Part shown: piece after piece, positions 1 to 5,040 of the stretch
Numbering within the stretch: position 1 is the first letter of the stretch
Layout of the letters: each line of letters starts with the position of its first letter
Source: Candidatus Segatella papionis
GTDB taxonomy: Bacteria > Bacteroidota > Bacteroidia > Bacteroidales > Bacteroidaceae
Reading direction: 5' to 3'
Assembly (NCBI GenBank): GCA_002297965.1
Contig: DBLF01000090.1
Location: 1-5,040, forward strand
DNA: 5,040 nt
Position numbers and translations under genes: made by a program
Notes under the pieces: generated by a model
Told to the model about the DNA's origin: nothing
What the model saw: the letters and a program-made list of their open reading frames with translations, nothing else
Databases searched by the model: none

Positions 1-662
1 CCTCCGCCGAGCATGAATATCAAGGAATAGTTGCCTGGAGTCAGGTCCTTGTAAGTCTTGGTCTGAGTGTCGAAGAGGATGAGGTGGTTGCATCTACCAT
101 CGCTGTAACTAGTCCAATGGCGATAAAGCAACTTGTCGGCGATATGCGCCTGTACCGGTCCATTCTCCTTCTTCTCCATGCGAGCCTTGTTCGCCTTCGC
201 ATCAGCACCAAGGTCAGGATAAACCTCGGCAGTGAAAGCGATGTATCTTTCATCGGGAGAGATGACAGGATTGTCGATTCCCAACTCATAATCAGTTACT
301 TGCTCGCTCTTGCAGGTCGTTAAATCCATGCGATAAATTTGTGGCGTACCTTTCTCTGTATTCGTAAAGTAAATGCTCTTGCCATCCTTGCCCCAGACAG
401 CCGAACTACTCTTGCCATCCTCGGTGAGTGCCTTGGCGTGGGATCCGTCGGCATTCATGACGAAGATGTCGGAGCTAGACTTCTGGTTCTTCAAGTCGGA
501 AGAGCTAGCCGTATAGCAGATGGTCTTCCCGTCAGGCGAAAGGCTTACCGAATAGACGCCCTTCACCTTGTACAAATCCTCGATGGTAAAAGCTCGTTTC
601 TGAGCATTTGCCGAAAGCAGCAACGTCATGAGTGCTGCCGAAAGCATCAATCTCTTGTTCAT
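1..662 (-). CDS. S9-family serine peptidase (DPP5/acylaminoacyl-peptidase-like), N-terminal part
   Basis: This is the first 220 residues of a gene whose 3' end lies beyond the left edge. Translation from the ATG at 660-662 begins MNKRLMLSAALMTLLLSANAQ, a good Sec signal peptide with a likely cut after ANA, so the product should be exported to the periplasm or cell envelope. The next segment (KRAFTIEDLYKVKGV, then SLSPDGKTICYTAS) and later blades (IFVMNADGS near residue 67, ISPDERYIAFTAE near 135) are WD40/TolB-like beta-propeller repeats typical of the N-terminal domain of S9 oligopeptidases. The segment DKLLYRHWTSY near residue 180 resembles the LMYKHWDEW region of Bacteroidota DPP5. The catalytic Ser-Asp-His domain would lie off the window, so activity is inferred. 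Such enzymes release dipeptides or small acylated residues from peptides. It is divergent from the YbjQ gene and has its own promoter just upstream. Confidence 0.88.
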   Translation of the reverse strand, partial: MNKRLMLSAALMTLLLSANAQKRAFTIEDLYKVKGVYSVSLSPDGKTICYTASSSDLKNQKSSSDIFVMNADGSHAKALTEDGKSSSAVWGKDGKSIYFTNTEKGTPQIYRMDLTTCKSEQVTDYELGIDNPVISPDERYIAFTAEVYPDLGADAKANKARMEKKENGPVQAHIADKLLYRHWTSYSDGRCNHLILFDTQTKTYKDLTPGNYSLIFMLGG

Positions 663-682
663 ATTTTCTCTATATATTATGG

Positions 683-712
683 TTTTCGATGCAAAAGTAA
701 CAAATATTTTTG
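683..712 (+). promoter_or_regulatory. possible weak promoter for the YbjQ gene, overlapping the divergent one
   Basis: TATTTTTG at 705-712 matches the TAnnTTTG -7 consensus on the plus strand, but only a T-rich stretch (TTTTC, 683-687) stands where a -33 element should be, at a short spacing. If real, the leader to the ATG at 856 would be about 135 nt. The rest of 725-855 is A-rich with no better match that I can see, and no clear operator. Confidence 0.25.
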
Positions 713-724
713 TGAAAATGCAAC
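692..724 (-). promoter_or_regulatory. Bacteroidota-type promoter for the S9 peptidase
   Basis: On the minus strand a perfect -7 element TACTTTTG (TAnnTTTG consensus, plus-strand 692-699) is preceded, after 21 nt, by GTTG (721-724), a near match to the -33 TTTG element. The predicted transcript start is near 685, giving a leader of roughly 23 nt before the ATG at 662. The spacing is slightly longer than the usual 19-20 nt. Confidence 0.7.
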
Positions 725-855
725 CTTTCCGCATCTTTTCTCGTCTAAGAGATAAAGAAAAGGCAGAAACTTACCCTCGCACAAGAAAAGAGAGAAGCGA
801 TAGTGCCTATAGAAACAAGATTAATAACATAAAAAATAAAGAAAGGAAACAAATT

Positions 856-1173
856 ATGATTTTAAGCACGACCCCAACCATAGAAGGCCACCCTATCCGT
901 GAGTATCGTGGCGTAGTGACTGGTGAAACCATCATCGGCACCAACTTTGTGAAGGACTTCTTCGCCAGCATCCGTGATGTCATTGGTGGTAGAAGCGGCT
1001 CTTATGAGAGTACACTCCGTGAGGCAAAGGACACCGCCCTCAGAGAAATGAGCGAACGTGCCGCATCCTTAGGTTGCAATGCTATCGTAGGCATCGACCT
1101 CGATTACGAGACCGTAGGTGCCAATGGCTCCATGCTGATGGTAACTTGCAGTGGCACAGCGGTTATTATCTAG
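856..1173 (+). CDS. YbjQ/UPF0145 family protein (heavy-metal-binding-domain family)
   Basis: A complete 105-residue protein starting MILSTTPTIEGHPIREY, the normal length and start for YbjQ/UPF0145 (PF01906) proteins. Family hallmarks are visible: the N-terminal strand leading to YRGVVTGETIIGTNFVKDF (about 17-35), IGGRSGSYESTLREA (43-57), the helix with alternating charges REMSERAASLGCNAIVGI (63-80), and the C-terminal DYETVG...MLMVTCSGTAV. Members are small cytosolic pentamer-forming proteins. A metal-binding role has been proposed from distant similarity but the function is unsettled. The ATG at 856 is chosen because it matches the family start and is preceded by a purine-rich GAAAGGAAAC stretch (841-850). 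An in-frame extension upstream to 628 would run into the divergent peptidase gene and is not family-like. The gene appears monocistronic: a terminator begins immediately after the TAG. Confidence 0.93.
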   Translation: MILSTTPTIEGHPIREYRGVVTGETIIGTNFVKDFFASIRDVIGGRSGSYESTLREAKDTALREMSERAASLGCNAIVGIDLDYETVGANGSMLMVTCSGTAVII

Positions 1174-1210
1174 AAAGTTGCGAGCATCCCTCGCAACTTT
1201 TTTGTTTTTT
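1174..1210 (+). terminator. intrinsic terminator after the YbjQ gene
   Basis: An 11-bp perfect stem AAAGTTGCGAG / CTCGCAACTTT (1174-1184 with 1190-1200) with loop CATCC is followed by a T-rich tail (1201-1210, TTTGTTTTTT). It starts on the base after the stop codon. It ends the YbjQ transcript and insulates the promoter that follows. Confidence 0.93.
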
Positions 1211-1221
1211 CTTCAAAAAAG

Positions 1222-1253
1222 TTTGGTAGTTTCAAATAAAAGAAGTAACTTTG
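1222..1253 (+). promoter_or_regulatory. strong Bacteroidota promoter of the small-ORF/retropepsin unit
   Basis: TTTG at 1222-1225 and TAACTTTG at 1246-1253 are separated by 20 nt, a full match to the Bacteroidota primary-sigma consensus (-33 TTTG, -7 TAnnTTTG). The predicted transcript start is around 1259-1261. This places the ATG at 1290 about 30 nt into the message and rules out the earlier in-frame TTG at 1251, which lies inside the -7 element. Confidence 0.82.
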
Positions 1254-1259
1254 CTTCCG

Positions 1260-1278
1260 AAAGGCATTAATAGCCTTT
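1260..1278 (+). promoter_or_regulatory. hairpin at the predicted 5' end of the transcript
   Basis: AAAGGC (1260-1265) and GCCTTT (1273-1278) form a perfect 6-bp stem around an AT-only 7-nt loop. It sits right at the predicted transcript start, where a hairpin could stabilise the message 5' end. It is short and could be chance. Confidence 0.35.
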
Positions 1279-1289
1279 GCTTAACAGAA

Positions 1290-1457
1290 ATGAGAGCTCA
1301 AGTGTTAGATGAAAATAGGAACGTACTTGCTGAATATGAAGCAAAATTAAGTTCCCATCCTCATGCCAGAATAGCACGAGCAAAATACTTGATGCTCAAT
1401 GGACCTGTACCAAAGCCAAAGGTTTTGCCTTGGTCTGTGGTGTTTGGTAATGAGTAA
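1290..1457 (+). CDS. small protein of unknown function, 55 aa, first gene of the retropepsin unit
   Basis: Reads MRAQVLDENRNVLAEYEAKL at the N-terminus and ends PKPKVLPWSVVFGNE. I do not recognise a family. The first 30 residues are charged and could form a helix (DENRNVLAEYEAKL, then HPHARIARAKYLML); the tail is proline- and valine-rich. There is no signal peptide or membrane segment, so it is probably cytosolic. The ATG at 1290 is the only plausible start, since the promoter's -7 element ends at 1253. No clear Shine-Dalgarno precedes it, which is normal in Bacteroidota. Its end overlaps the next small ORF by 8 nt. The case that it is expressed rests on the strong promoter just upstream and its place as first ORF; conservation is untested. 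Confidence 0.6.
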   Translation: MRAQVLDENRNVLAEYEAKLSSHPHARIARAKYLMLNGPVPKPKVLPWSVVFGNE

Positions 1458-1542
1458 ATATCCAGTGGAGGTATCCATACGGGTACCAAGTATCCCCAAA
1501 GGACATATTGCAAAAGTAGTTTCGGTACGTCCTTTAGTTTAA
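1450..1542 (+). CDS. possible 30-residue peptide overlapping the preceding gene
   Basis: An ATG at 1450 lies inside the end of the 55-residue gene (ATGAGTAA, 8-nt overlap), the geometry of translational coupling. The ORF reads MSKYPVEVSIRVPSIPKG and continues to a TAA at 1540-1542. It is basic, with no acidic residue other than one Glu, and alternates V/I with polar residues, suggesting beta strands. No family is recognised. Without conservation data it could be a chance ORF. Its overlap with the upstream stop, and a loose resemblance of its RVPSIPKG stretch to RIPQAIHTG in the 55-residue protein at 1610-1777, argue mildly in its favour. Confidence 0.35.
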   Translation: MSKYPVEVSIRVPSIPKGHIAKVVSVRPLV

Positions 1543-1595
1543 TAGCCGCAGGTCTATGGCAACTATGAATAAGAAATATCAAACAATTATAAAAT

Positions 1596-1603
1596 AAAGG
1601 AGG
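1596..1603 (+). promoter_or_regulatory. near-perfect Shine-Dalgarno for the gene at 1610
   Basis: AAAGGAGG ends 6 nt before the ATG at 1610. A full anti-SD complement is rare in Bacteroidota, whose ribosomes mostly do not use SD pairing because the 16S tail is sequestered. It makes the 1610 start convincing and may be regulatory. Confidence 0.7.
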
Positions 1604-1609
1604 TATTAT

Positions 1610-1777
1610 ATGAAAGTTATAAAGAACCAAAAATTACTTATCACAGAAACGAAACAGTCTTCTGCGAATCGCATTCCACAAGCAATACACACAGGATGCG
1701 TACGCTTAGTTCGTCTCATAACAAATAATCCAGCTCCTCGGCAAATGTCTTATACAGGAAATATAGAACTCGGATAA
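1610..1777 (+). CDS. small protein of unknown function, 55 aa, directly upstream of the retropepsin
   Basis: Reads MKVIKNQKLLITETKQSSAN, then RIPQAIHTGCVRLVRLI and a tail ending MSYTGNIELG. It is basic, has one cysteine (residue 30), and lacks a signal peptide or membrane segment. I do not recognise a family. The start is secured by the AAAGGAGG at 1596-1603. Its TAA stop (1775-1777) is followed at once by the ATG of the protease in the same frame. The two genes are therefore almost certainly co-expressed and translationally coupled, and read-through or a single stop-codon change would make a 202-residue fusion. This placement suggests a partner, regulator or substrate of the protease; that is inference only. 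Confidence 0.68.
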   Translation: MKVIKNQKLLITETKQSSANRIPQAIHTGCVRLVRLITNNPAPRQMSYTGNIELG

Positions 1778-2218
1778 ATGGCAGTATTTACAAAAGAATA
1801 TGAGGATCAACCAGAAGCTATACTTTCAAGCATAATAGTCTGTCCTCCAGTTGACTTATCAGCCAACGTTGTAGTTCCCGTACATTGCCAAGTAAATGAT
1901 GTATTGTGGGACACTGGTGCTACAAATACTCTTATATCCCAACAGATTGTTGACGCATTAGGATTGAAACCTCTAAACAAGGCTATAATCTCTAGCGCTG
2001 GAGGAGATGTAGAATCCTGGACATACCTAGTCCATATAATTCTTCCAACAGGCACAGCAGAGCTGAATGTTAAAGCACTTCTAAATGACAATTCAGATTA
2101 TGATGTTGTCATTGGTATGGATATTATAAATTCTTGTGATTTGTGTTATACTAACAAAGATGGCAAAAGTACATTTTCATTACGACATCCATCAACAGAA
2201 AAGATTATACTAAAGTAA
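1778..2218 (+). CDS. retropepsin-like (clan AA, retroviral-type) aspartic protease
   Basis: A 146-residue single-domain protein with the retropepsin layout. The catalytic loop is LWDTGATNTLIS (residues 43-54, nucleophilic Asp45 in DTGA), followed by VDALGLKP. A flap-like region ISSAGGDVESWTYL lies at 71-84. The second hydrophobic-hydrophobic-Gly element is VVIGMDIINSCDL at 110-122. The C-terminal GKSTFSLRHPS resembles the ending of bacterial retropepsin-like proteins I know. With one DTG per chain it should act as a homodimer, as retropepsins do. No signal peptide or membrane anchor is visible, so it is probably cytosolic, and the substrate is unknown. Its ATG abuts the preceding stop with no Shine-Dalgarno of its own, implying coupled translation. 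It is more AT-rich (35% GC at 1921-1980) than the YbjQ gene (52% at 961-1020), which may indicate acquisition. Confidence 0.85.
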   Translation: MAVFTKEYEDQPEAILSSIIVCPPVDLSANVVVPVHCQVNDVLWDTGATNTLISQQIVDALGLKPLNKAIISSAGGDVESWTYLVHIILPTGTAELNVKALLNDNSDYDVVIGMDIINSCDLCYTNKDGKSTFSLRHPSTEKIILK

Positions 2219-2229
2219 GATTTCAAAAC

Positions 2230-2276
2230 AACAAAGAAAGGAAGTCTCGGTGATTTGGAGACTTCCTTTCTTTGTT
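2230..2276. terminator. bidirectional terminator between convergent genes
   Basis: A perfect 19-bp inverted repeat (2230-2248 with 2258-2276) closes a 9-nt loop. The right arm is T-rich on the plus strand and the left arm on the minus strand, so it can serve the retropepsin unit and the convergent methyltransferase gene alike. The outer base of the right arm is the last base of the methyltransferase's stop codon. Confidence 0.88.
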
Positions 2277-5040
2277 TATTCTCCCTTATATGCCTCATAC
2301 TCCTCACGAGTGATTGGAGTGTTGGGGTCAACAATCAATACTTCATCGTAGGTCAAACCATAGAGGTGATAGACGAGGAAGTCGATTTGATTCTCCAAAG
2401 CAGCTATATTAACATTTTTGACATTTGCCATATTCAAATTAGCACTAAAATTAACTAGTTCTTTAAAGTCGTGTCGTGATTTTGTCAAATTAGGAATGGG
2501 CAAAATCGAAACCATGTCTTTGGAGAAGTTAATTCCTCCTCCGATTCCTAAAGAGCTATATGACTGATTTATGTAAAAAGTCATCAACTTTGAGTTCAAA
2601 AAAGCCAACAATAAATAAAACATATCATCAGTTTTTGCACCCGAGATAATAATCGTAGACTTTCCTGCTATATATGCCCCATCTTTATCAAAGAAACTTT
2701 CGAAATAACGCATGCCTGATATTATTATTTTCTTTGCATCTGCCTGACGGACTCGTTTAGGGAATTTAGTTTTAAATTCCTTTTTGTCAATCACAGGATA
2801 CAAGTATTTGTTCTTTAAATAGGTTATCATATTCAATCCCCACAAATTAACATAAGGATCTATTAAACCAGTATTAACCAGTCTATATGCCCCCACACTA
2901 TCCTTACTATCTTTAATCAAAGGTATCAGTTCATATGCTTCTCCTGTTGTAAATGGATTTTCAACTTTAACATAACTACATAATTGATTTTGAGAATTAA
3001 TTTTAATCAATAAATTTATATTTTCTGATATGCATATTCCTAAATTTGAATAATCAATCTTACTCTTGTCCAACTCATTCACCTTTGACACTGAATAATC
3101 AACATTAAATTTTTCTATACAAAGCTTATCGACATTTTCTTTTGAGAAAAAACAAACTACAGGCTCGTTTCCTGCATCAAACACTTTAATGTTTTTACAA
3201 TCACCTAATTGCCAGATATTTCCAAAATATAATTCTCTCATTTTTGTACCATATTTAATAGATAACCACTTGTTCGGAGTTATATAAGAAAGCACACCAT
3301 GATCATTCAGTAAGTTCATTCCTCTTTCATAGAACACTACATAAATATCCCAATTTCCTTTAGCCGTCTGATATTGAGAAGAATACAACTTTCTCTCAAC
3401 AGGTTGACTTATTGCCATAGTCTCAGAATCTATATATGGCGGATTCCCAATCACAATATCGAATCCACCTTTCTCGAATACATCATTGAAATACGTATGC
3501 CACAGGAAGAACTGGCTATTCGGAATCTCCAGTTCATCTACGGCAGCCTGCACTTCTTGATTGCCCTCGGCACAAATTTTGATGTAATCTTTTACGTACT
3601 TATCTATCTCCTTACGACGCTGGGCACGCAAGGTATGGTCAGTAATGCTAAAGTACGACTTTACTAAATCCTGGATGGTTTTCTGGACATCGGTTTCCTC
3701 GAAGCCAAGCGACAAGACACCACGAGTTTTCTTGGTGTCTCTGCCTGTCTTTACCTTCTTGCTCGTCATGTTTAAATCCACTCCCATAAAGCTCTCCAAC
3801 AACGAGTTTCCCTGCATAATCTTGAAGTCGAGATTAGGCAAAGGCATAGGCTCTTTCTCATCAATAATCAGCGCAAGCCAGAAGCGGAGGCGGGCTATAT
3901 CTACCGCTCCCTTCTCTATATCCACGCCGTAGATGTTGTTTTGGATGATGTGGCGCTTGATGTCGGCGGCATTATCTGACTCAAAGACTTCGATAGCCTT
4001 GCGACAAGCATAGAGTTCTCGGAGCAACCCCATTGGGAAGGCACCCGAACCAATGGCTGGATCGCAAATCTTCACGTCCTTGAGCTTTTGGTCGATGGAC
4101 ATAGCAAGGTCGGAAGAAGCTCCACCCAGCTCCTCCACATCATTGGTTTTCACAAAGTTGGCAATGCCTTTCTTGGTTTCTTCGTCCTCGATGCCTGTCT
4201 GAAGATAGGCTATCAGAGACTCCTGGCACATATAGCGCACGATTTCCTTTGGCGTATAAAAGGCGCCCTTGTCCTTGTTGTCCTCCAAGAGGTTCTCGAA
4301 GATTTTGCCCAACATCTCCGGGTCCACACCCACCTCGGCATCGTTCGGGTCGTTCTCGTCGATGGTAAAGTTGTAGCTGTCGAAGAAGTCGAAGAGCGAC
4401 TGGAACATCTCGGCAGGGAAACGAGAATCTACCTCGTCTATCTTCTCCTGTTGGAAAAGACCACCGTTGAGATAAGGAATCGTCTCGGCATCGGGGATGT
4501 ACTTCACTCCCACCCCATTCACCAAGGGCGCAGTGGCTCTGTCCTCAGGCTTGGTATTGAGCAAGCCGAAGAACATCGGTTCGAGCACCTTATCCAAGAA
4601 ATCTGCCTTGATGGCATCGGAAGCGTTATCAAACAAATCGTGCATATAGTGCAGGTTGCCACCCAACCATCCCTTGCTCTGTAAGAAATAGAGAAAAACA
4701 ATGCGACCCATCATCTTCTTAATGTAGTCGCGCACCAATTTCTCGTCCTTGCCAAAAGAGGTAAAAAACTGCTCATCAGGCTCACCCACCTCCTGCTCTA
4801 TCCACTTGTTGCCCTTCTTGACATACACCTTACCCGTCAAGAACTTCACAAACTCGGCATACTGCTTGCGATACTCATCGAAGAAATCATCCGAAAGTGC
4901 CTCCACGGAGAAGGCGTTCTTGATTTCCAAGTACTCGTCCGCCTTCTTTTGCAAATCAACAAAGCGCTTTACAGGAGTCTTGTAGAAAGCCTTCTCATCG
5001 CCAAAGACATAGGTAAAACGCTTGGCATTGGTAGCCTCAG
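2276..5040 (-). CDS. Eco57I-type adenine DNA methyltransferase / probable type IIG restriction-modification protein, N-terminus off window
   Basis: The frame stays open to the right edge, giving 920 visible residues and a complete C-terminus (ending EEYEAYKGE). Motifs of an N6-adenine methyltransferase appear in gamma-class order: FYTPKEIVRYM (260-270), SAM-binding motif I DPAIGSGAF (326-334), GVDIEKGAVDIARLRFWLALI (371-391), and catalytic motif IV NPPY (532-535). Residues from about 540 onward should form the target-recognition region, ending in the LENQIDFLVYHLYGLTYDE tail common to Eco57I/TaqI-like specificity domains. The helical N-terminal part (FFDEYRKQYAEFVKFL; FLYFLQSKGWLGG) is typical of large fused restriction-modification proteins. 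In type IIG enzymes a PD-(D/E)xK nuclease domain precedes it; that part would lie off the window, so whether this also cuts DNA cannot be seen. The TTG at 4954 is not the start, because in-frame family-like sequence continues upstream (AKRFTYVFGDEKAFYKTPV). The gene has a sharply AT-rich insert-like segment at about 2401-3420. Confidence 0.88.
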   Translation of the reverse strand, partial: EATNAKRFTYVFGDEKAFYKTPVKRFVDLQKKADEYLEIKNAFSVEALSDDFFDEYRKQYAEFVKFLTGKVYVKKGNKWIEQEVGEPDEQFFTSFGKDEKLVRDYIKKMMGRIVFLYFLQSKGWLGGNLHYMHDLFDNASDAIKADFLDKVLEPMFFGLLNTKPEDRATAPLVNGVGVKYIPDAETIPYLNGGLFQQEKIDEVDSRFPAEMFQSLFDFFDSYNFTIDENDPNDAEVGVDPEMLGKIFENLLEDNKDKGAFYTPKEIVRYMCQESLIAYLQTGIEDEETKKGIANFVKTNDVEELGGASSDLAMSIDQKLKDVKICDPAIGSGAFPMGLLRELYACRKAIEVFESDNAADIKRHIIQNNIYGVDIEKGAVDIARLRFWLALIIDEKEPMPLPNLDFKIMQGNSLLESFMGVDLNMTSKKVKTGRDTKKTRGVLSLGFEETDVQKTIQDLVKSYFSITDHTLRAQRRKEIDKYVKDYIKICAEGNQEVQAAVDELEIPNSQFFLWHTYFNDVFEKGGFDIVIGNPPYIDSETMAISQPVERKLYSSQYQTAKGNWDIYVVFYERGMNLLNDHGVLSYITPNKWLSIKYGTKMRELYFGNIWQLGDCKNIKVFDAGNEPVVCFFSKENVDKLCIEKFNVDYSVSKVNELDKSKIDYSNLGICISENINLLIKINSQNQLCSYVKVENPFTTGEAYELIPLIKDSKDSVGAYRLVNTGLIDPYVNLWGLNMITYLKNKYLYPVIDKKEFKTKFPKRVRQADAKKIIISGMRYFESFFDKDGAYIAGKSTIIISGAKTDDMFYLLLAFLNSKLMTFYINQSYSSLGIGGGINFSKDMVSILPIPNLTKSRHDFKELVNFSANLNMANVKNVNIAALENQIDFLVYHLYGLTYDEVLIVDPNTPITREEYEAYKGE

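Noticed and set aside
84..755. Plus-strand ORFs across the S9 peptidase region (84-323 and 339-755)
   Set aside because: The minus strand carries an unmistakable signal peptide plus propeller sequence; the plus-strand frames show no protein-like pattern.
628..855. In-frame 76-residue upstream extension of the YbjQ gene
   Set aside because: It overlaps the start of the divergent peptidase, is Lys/Asn-rich and low in complexity as expected of A-rich intergenic DNA, and YbjQ proteins normally begin at the 856 ATG.
1251..1289. TTG-initiated longer form of the first 55-residue gene
   Set aside because: The TTG is part of the TAACTTTG promoter element and lies upstream of the predicted transcript start, so it would not be in the mRNA.
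1472..1494. GTATCC direct repeats and a GGTACC palindrome as an operator
   Set aside because: They are only 6 bases each, with no wider symmetry and no link to a promoter; chance is adequate.
1361..1630. Minus-strand 89-residue ORF across the small genes
   Set aside because: It is opposite to the promoter, ribosome site and coupled ORFs on the plus strand, and no promoter or start context is visible for it.
1807..2091. Minus-strand 94-residue ORF antisense to the retropepsin gene
   Set aside because: The plus strand encodes conserved DTGA and IGMDII protease motifs; the antisense frame shows none.
4088..4684. 198-residue plus-strand ORF antisense to the methyltransferase
   Set aside because: It mirrors the codons of a confidently identified gene, has no recognisable motif and no promoter or ribosome site; it is a by-product of the higher GC there.
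4952..4954. TTG as the start of the methyltransferase gene
   Set aside because: The same frame is open to the window edge and reads family-like protein (AKRFTYVFGDEKAF); the true start is beyond 5040.

Overview
The window looks like a chromosomal stretch from the phylum Bacteroidota, most probably Prevotella/Segatella or a close relative. The grounds are promoter elements of the Bacteroidota type (TTTG-N20-TAnnTTTG), mostly weak Shine-Dalgarno signals, and recognisable protein families common in these gut and oral bacteria. The species is an inference.

Layout, left to right. (1) Positions 1-662, minus strand, hold the N-terminal 220 residues of a secreted S9-family (DPP5-like) peptidase that runs off the left edge. 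(2) Divergent from it, across an intergenic region of about 190 bp with a clear promoter for the peptidase, is a complete 105-residue YbjQ/UPF0145 protein (856-1173), closed by a textbook terminator. (3) From a strong Bacteroidota promoter at 1222-1253 there follows a compact plus-strand set of small genes: a 55-residue protein (1290-1457), an overlapping 30-residue ORF (1450-1542), a 55-residue protein behind an unusually perfect Shine-Dalgarno (1610-1777), and a 146-residue retropepsin-like aspartic protease (1778-2218) whose ATG directly abuts the previous stop codon in the same frame. (4) A perfect 19-bp hairpin separates this unit from the convergent minus-strand gene at 2276-5040. That gene is a large Eco57I-type adenine DNA methyltransferase or restriction-modification fusion, complete at its C-terminus and running off the right edge at its N-terminus.

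The peptidase and YbjQ genes look like ordinary chromosome. The least explained part is the retropepsin unit at about 1220-2218: three small unrecognised ORFs and a single-domain retroviral-type protease under one promoter. It is noticeably more AT-rich than its YbjQ neighbour. The restriction-modification gene is visibly mosaic: its methyltransferase core and extreme C-terminus are near 45-55% GC, while its presumed target-recognition region (about 2401-3420) falls to 17-32% GC in sampled lines. This suggests a swapped specificity domain. No RNA gene, CRISPR array, insertion sequence or attachment site was seen, and there is no gene-free stretch longer than about 200 bases.
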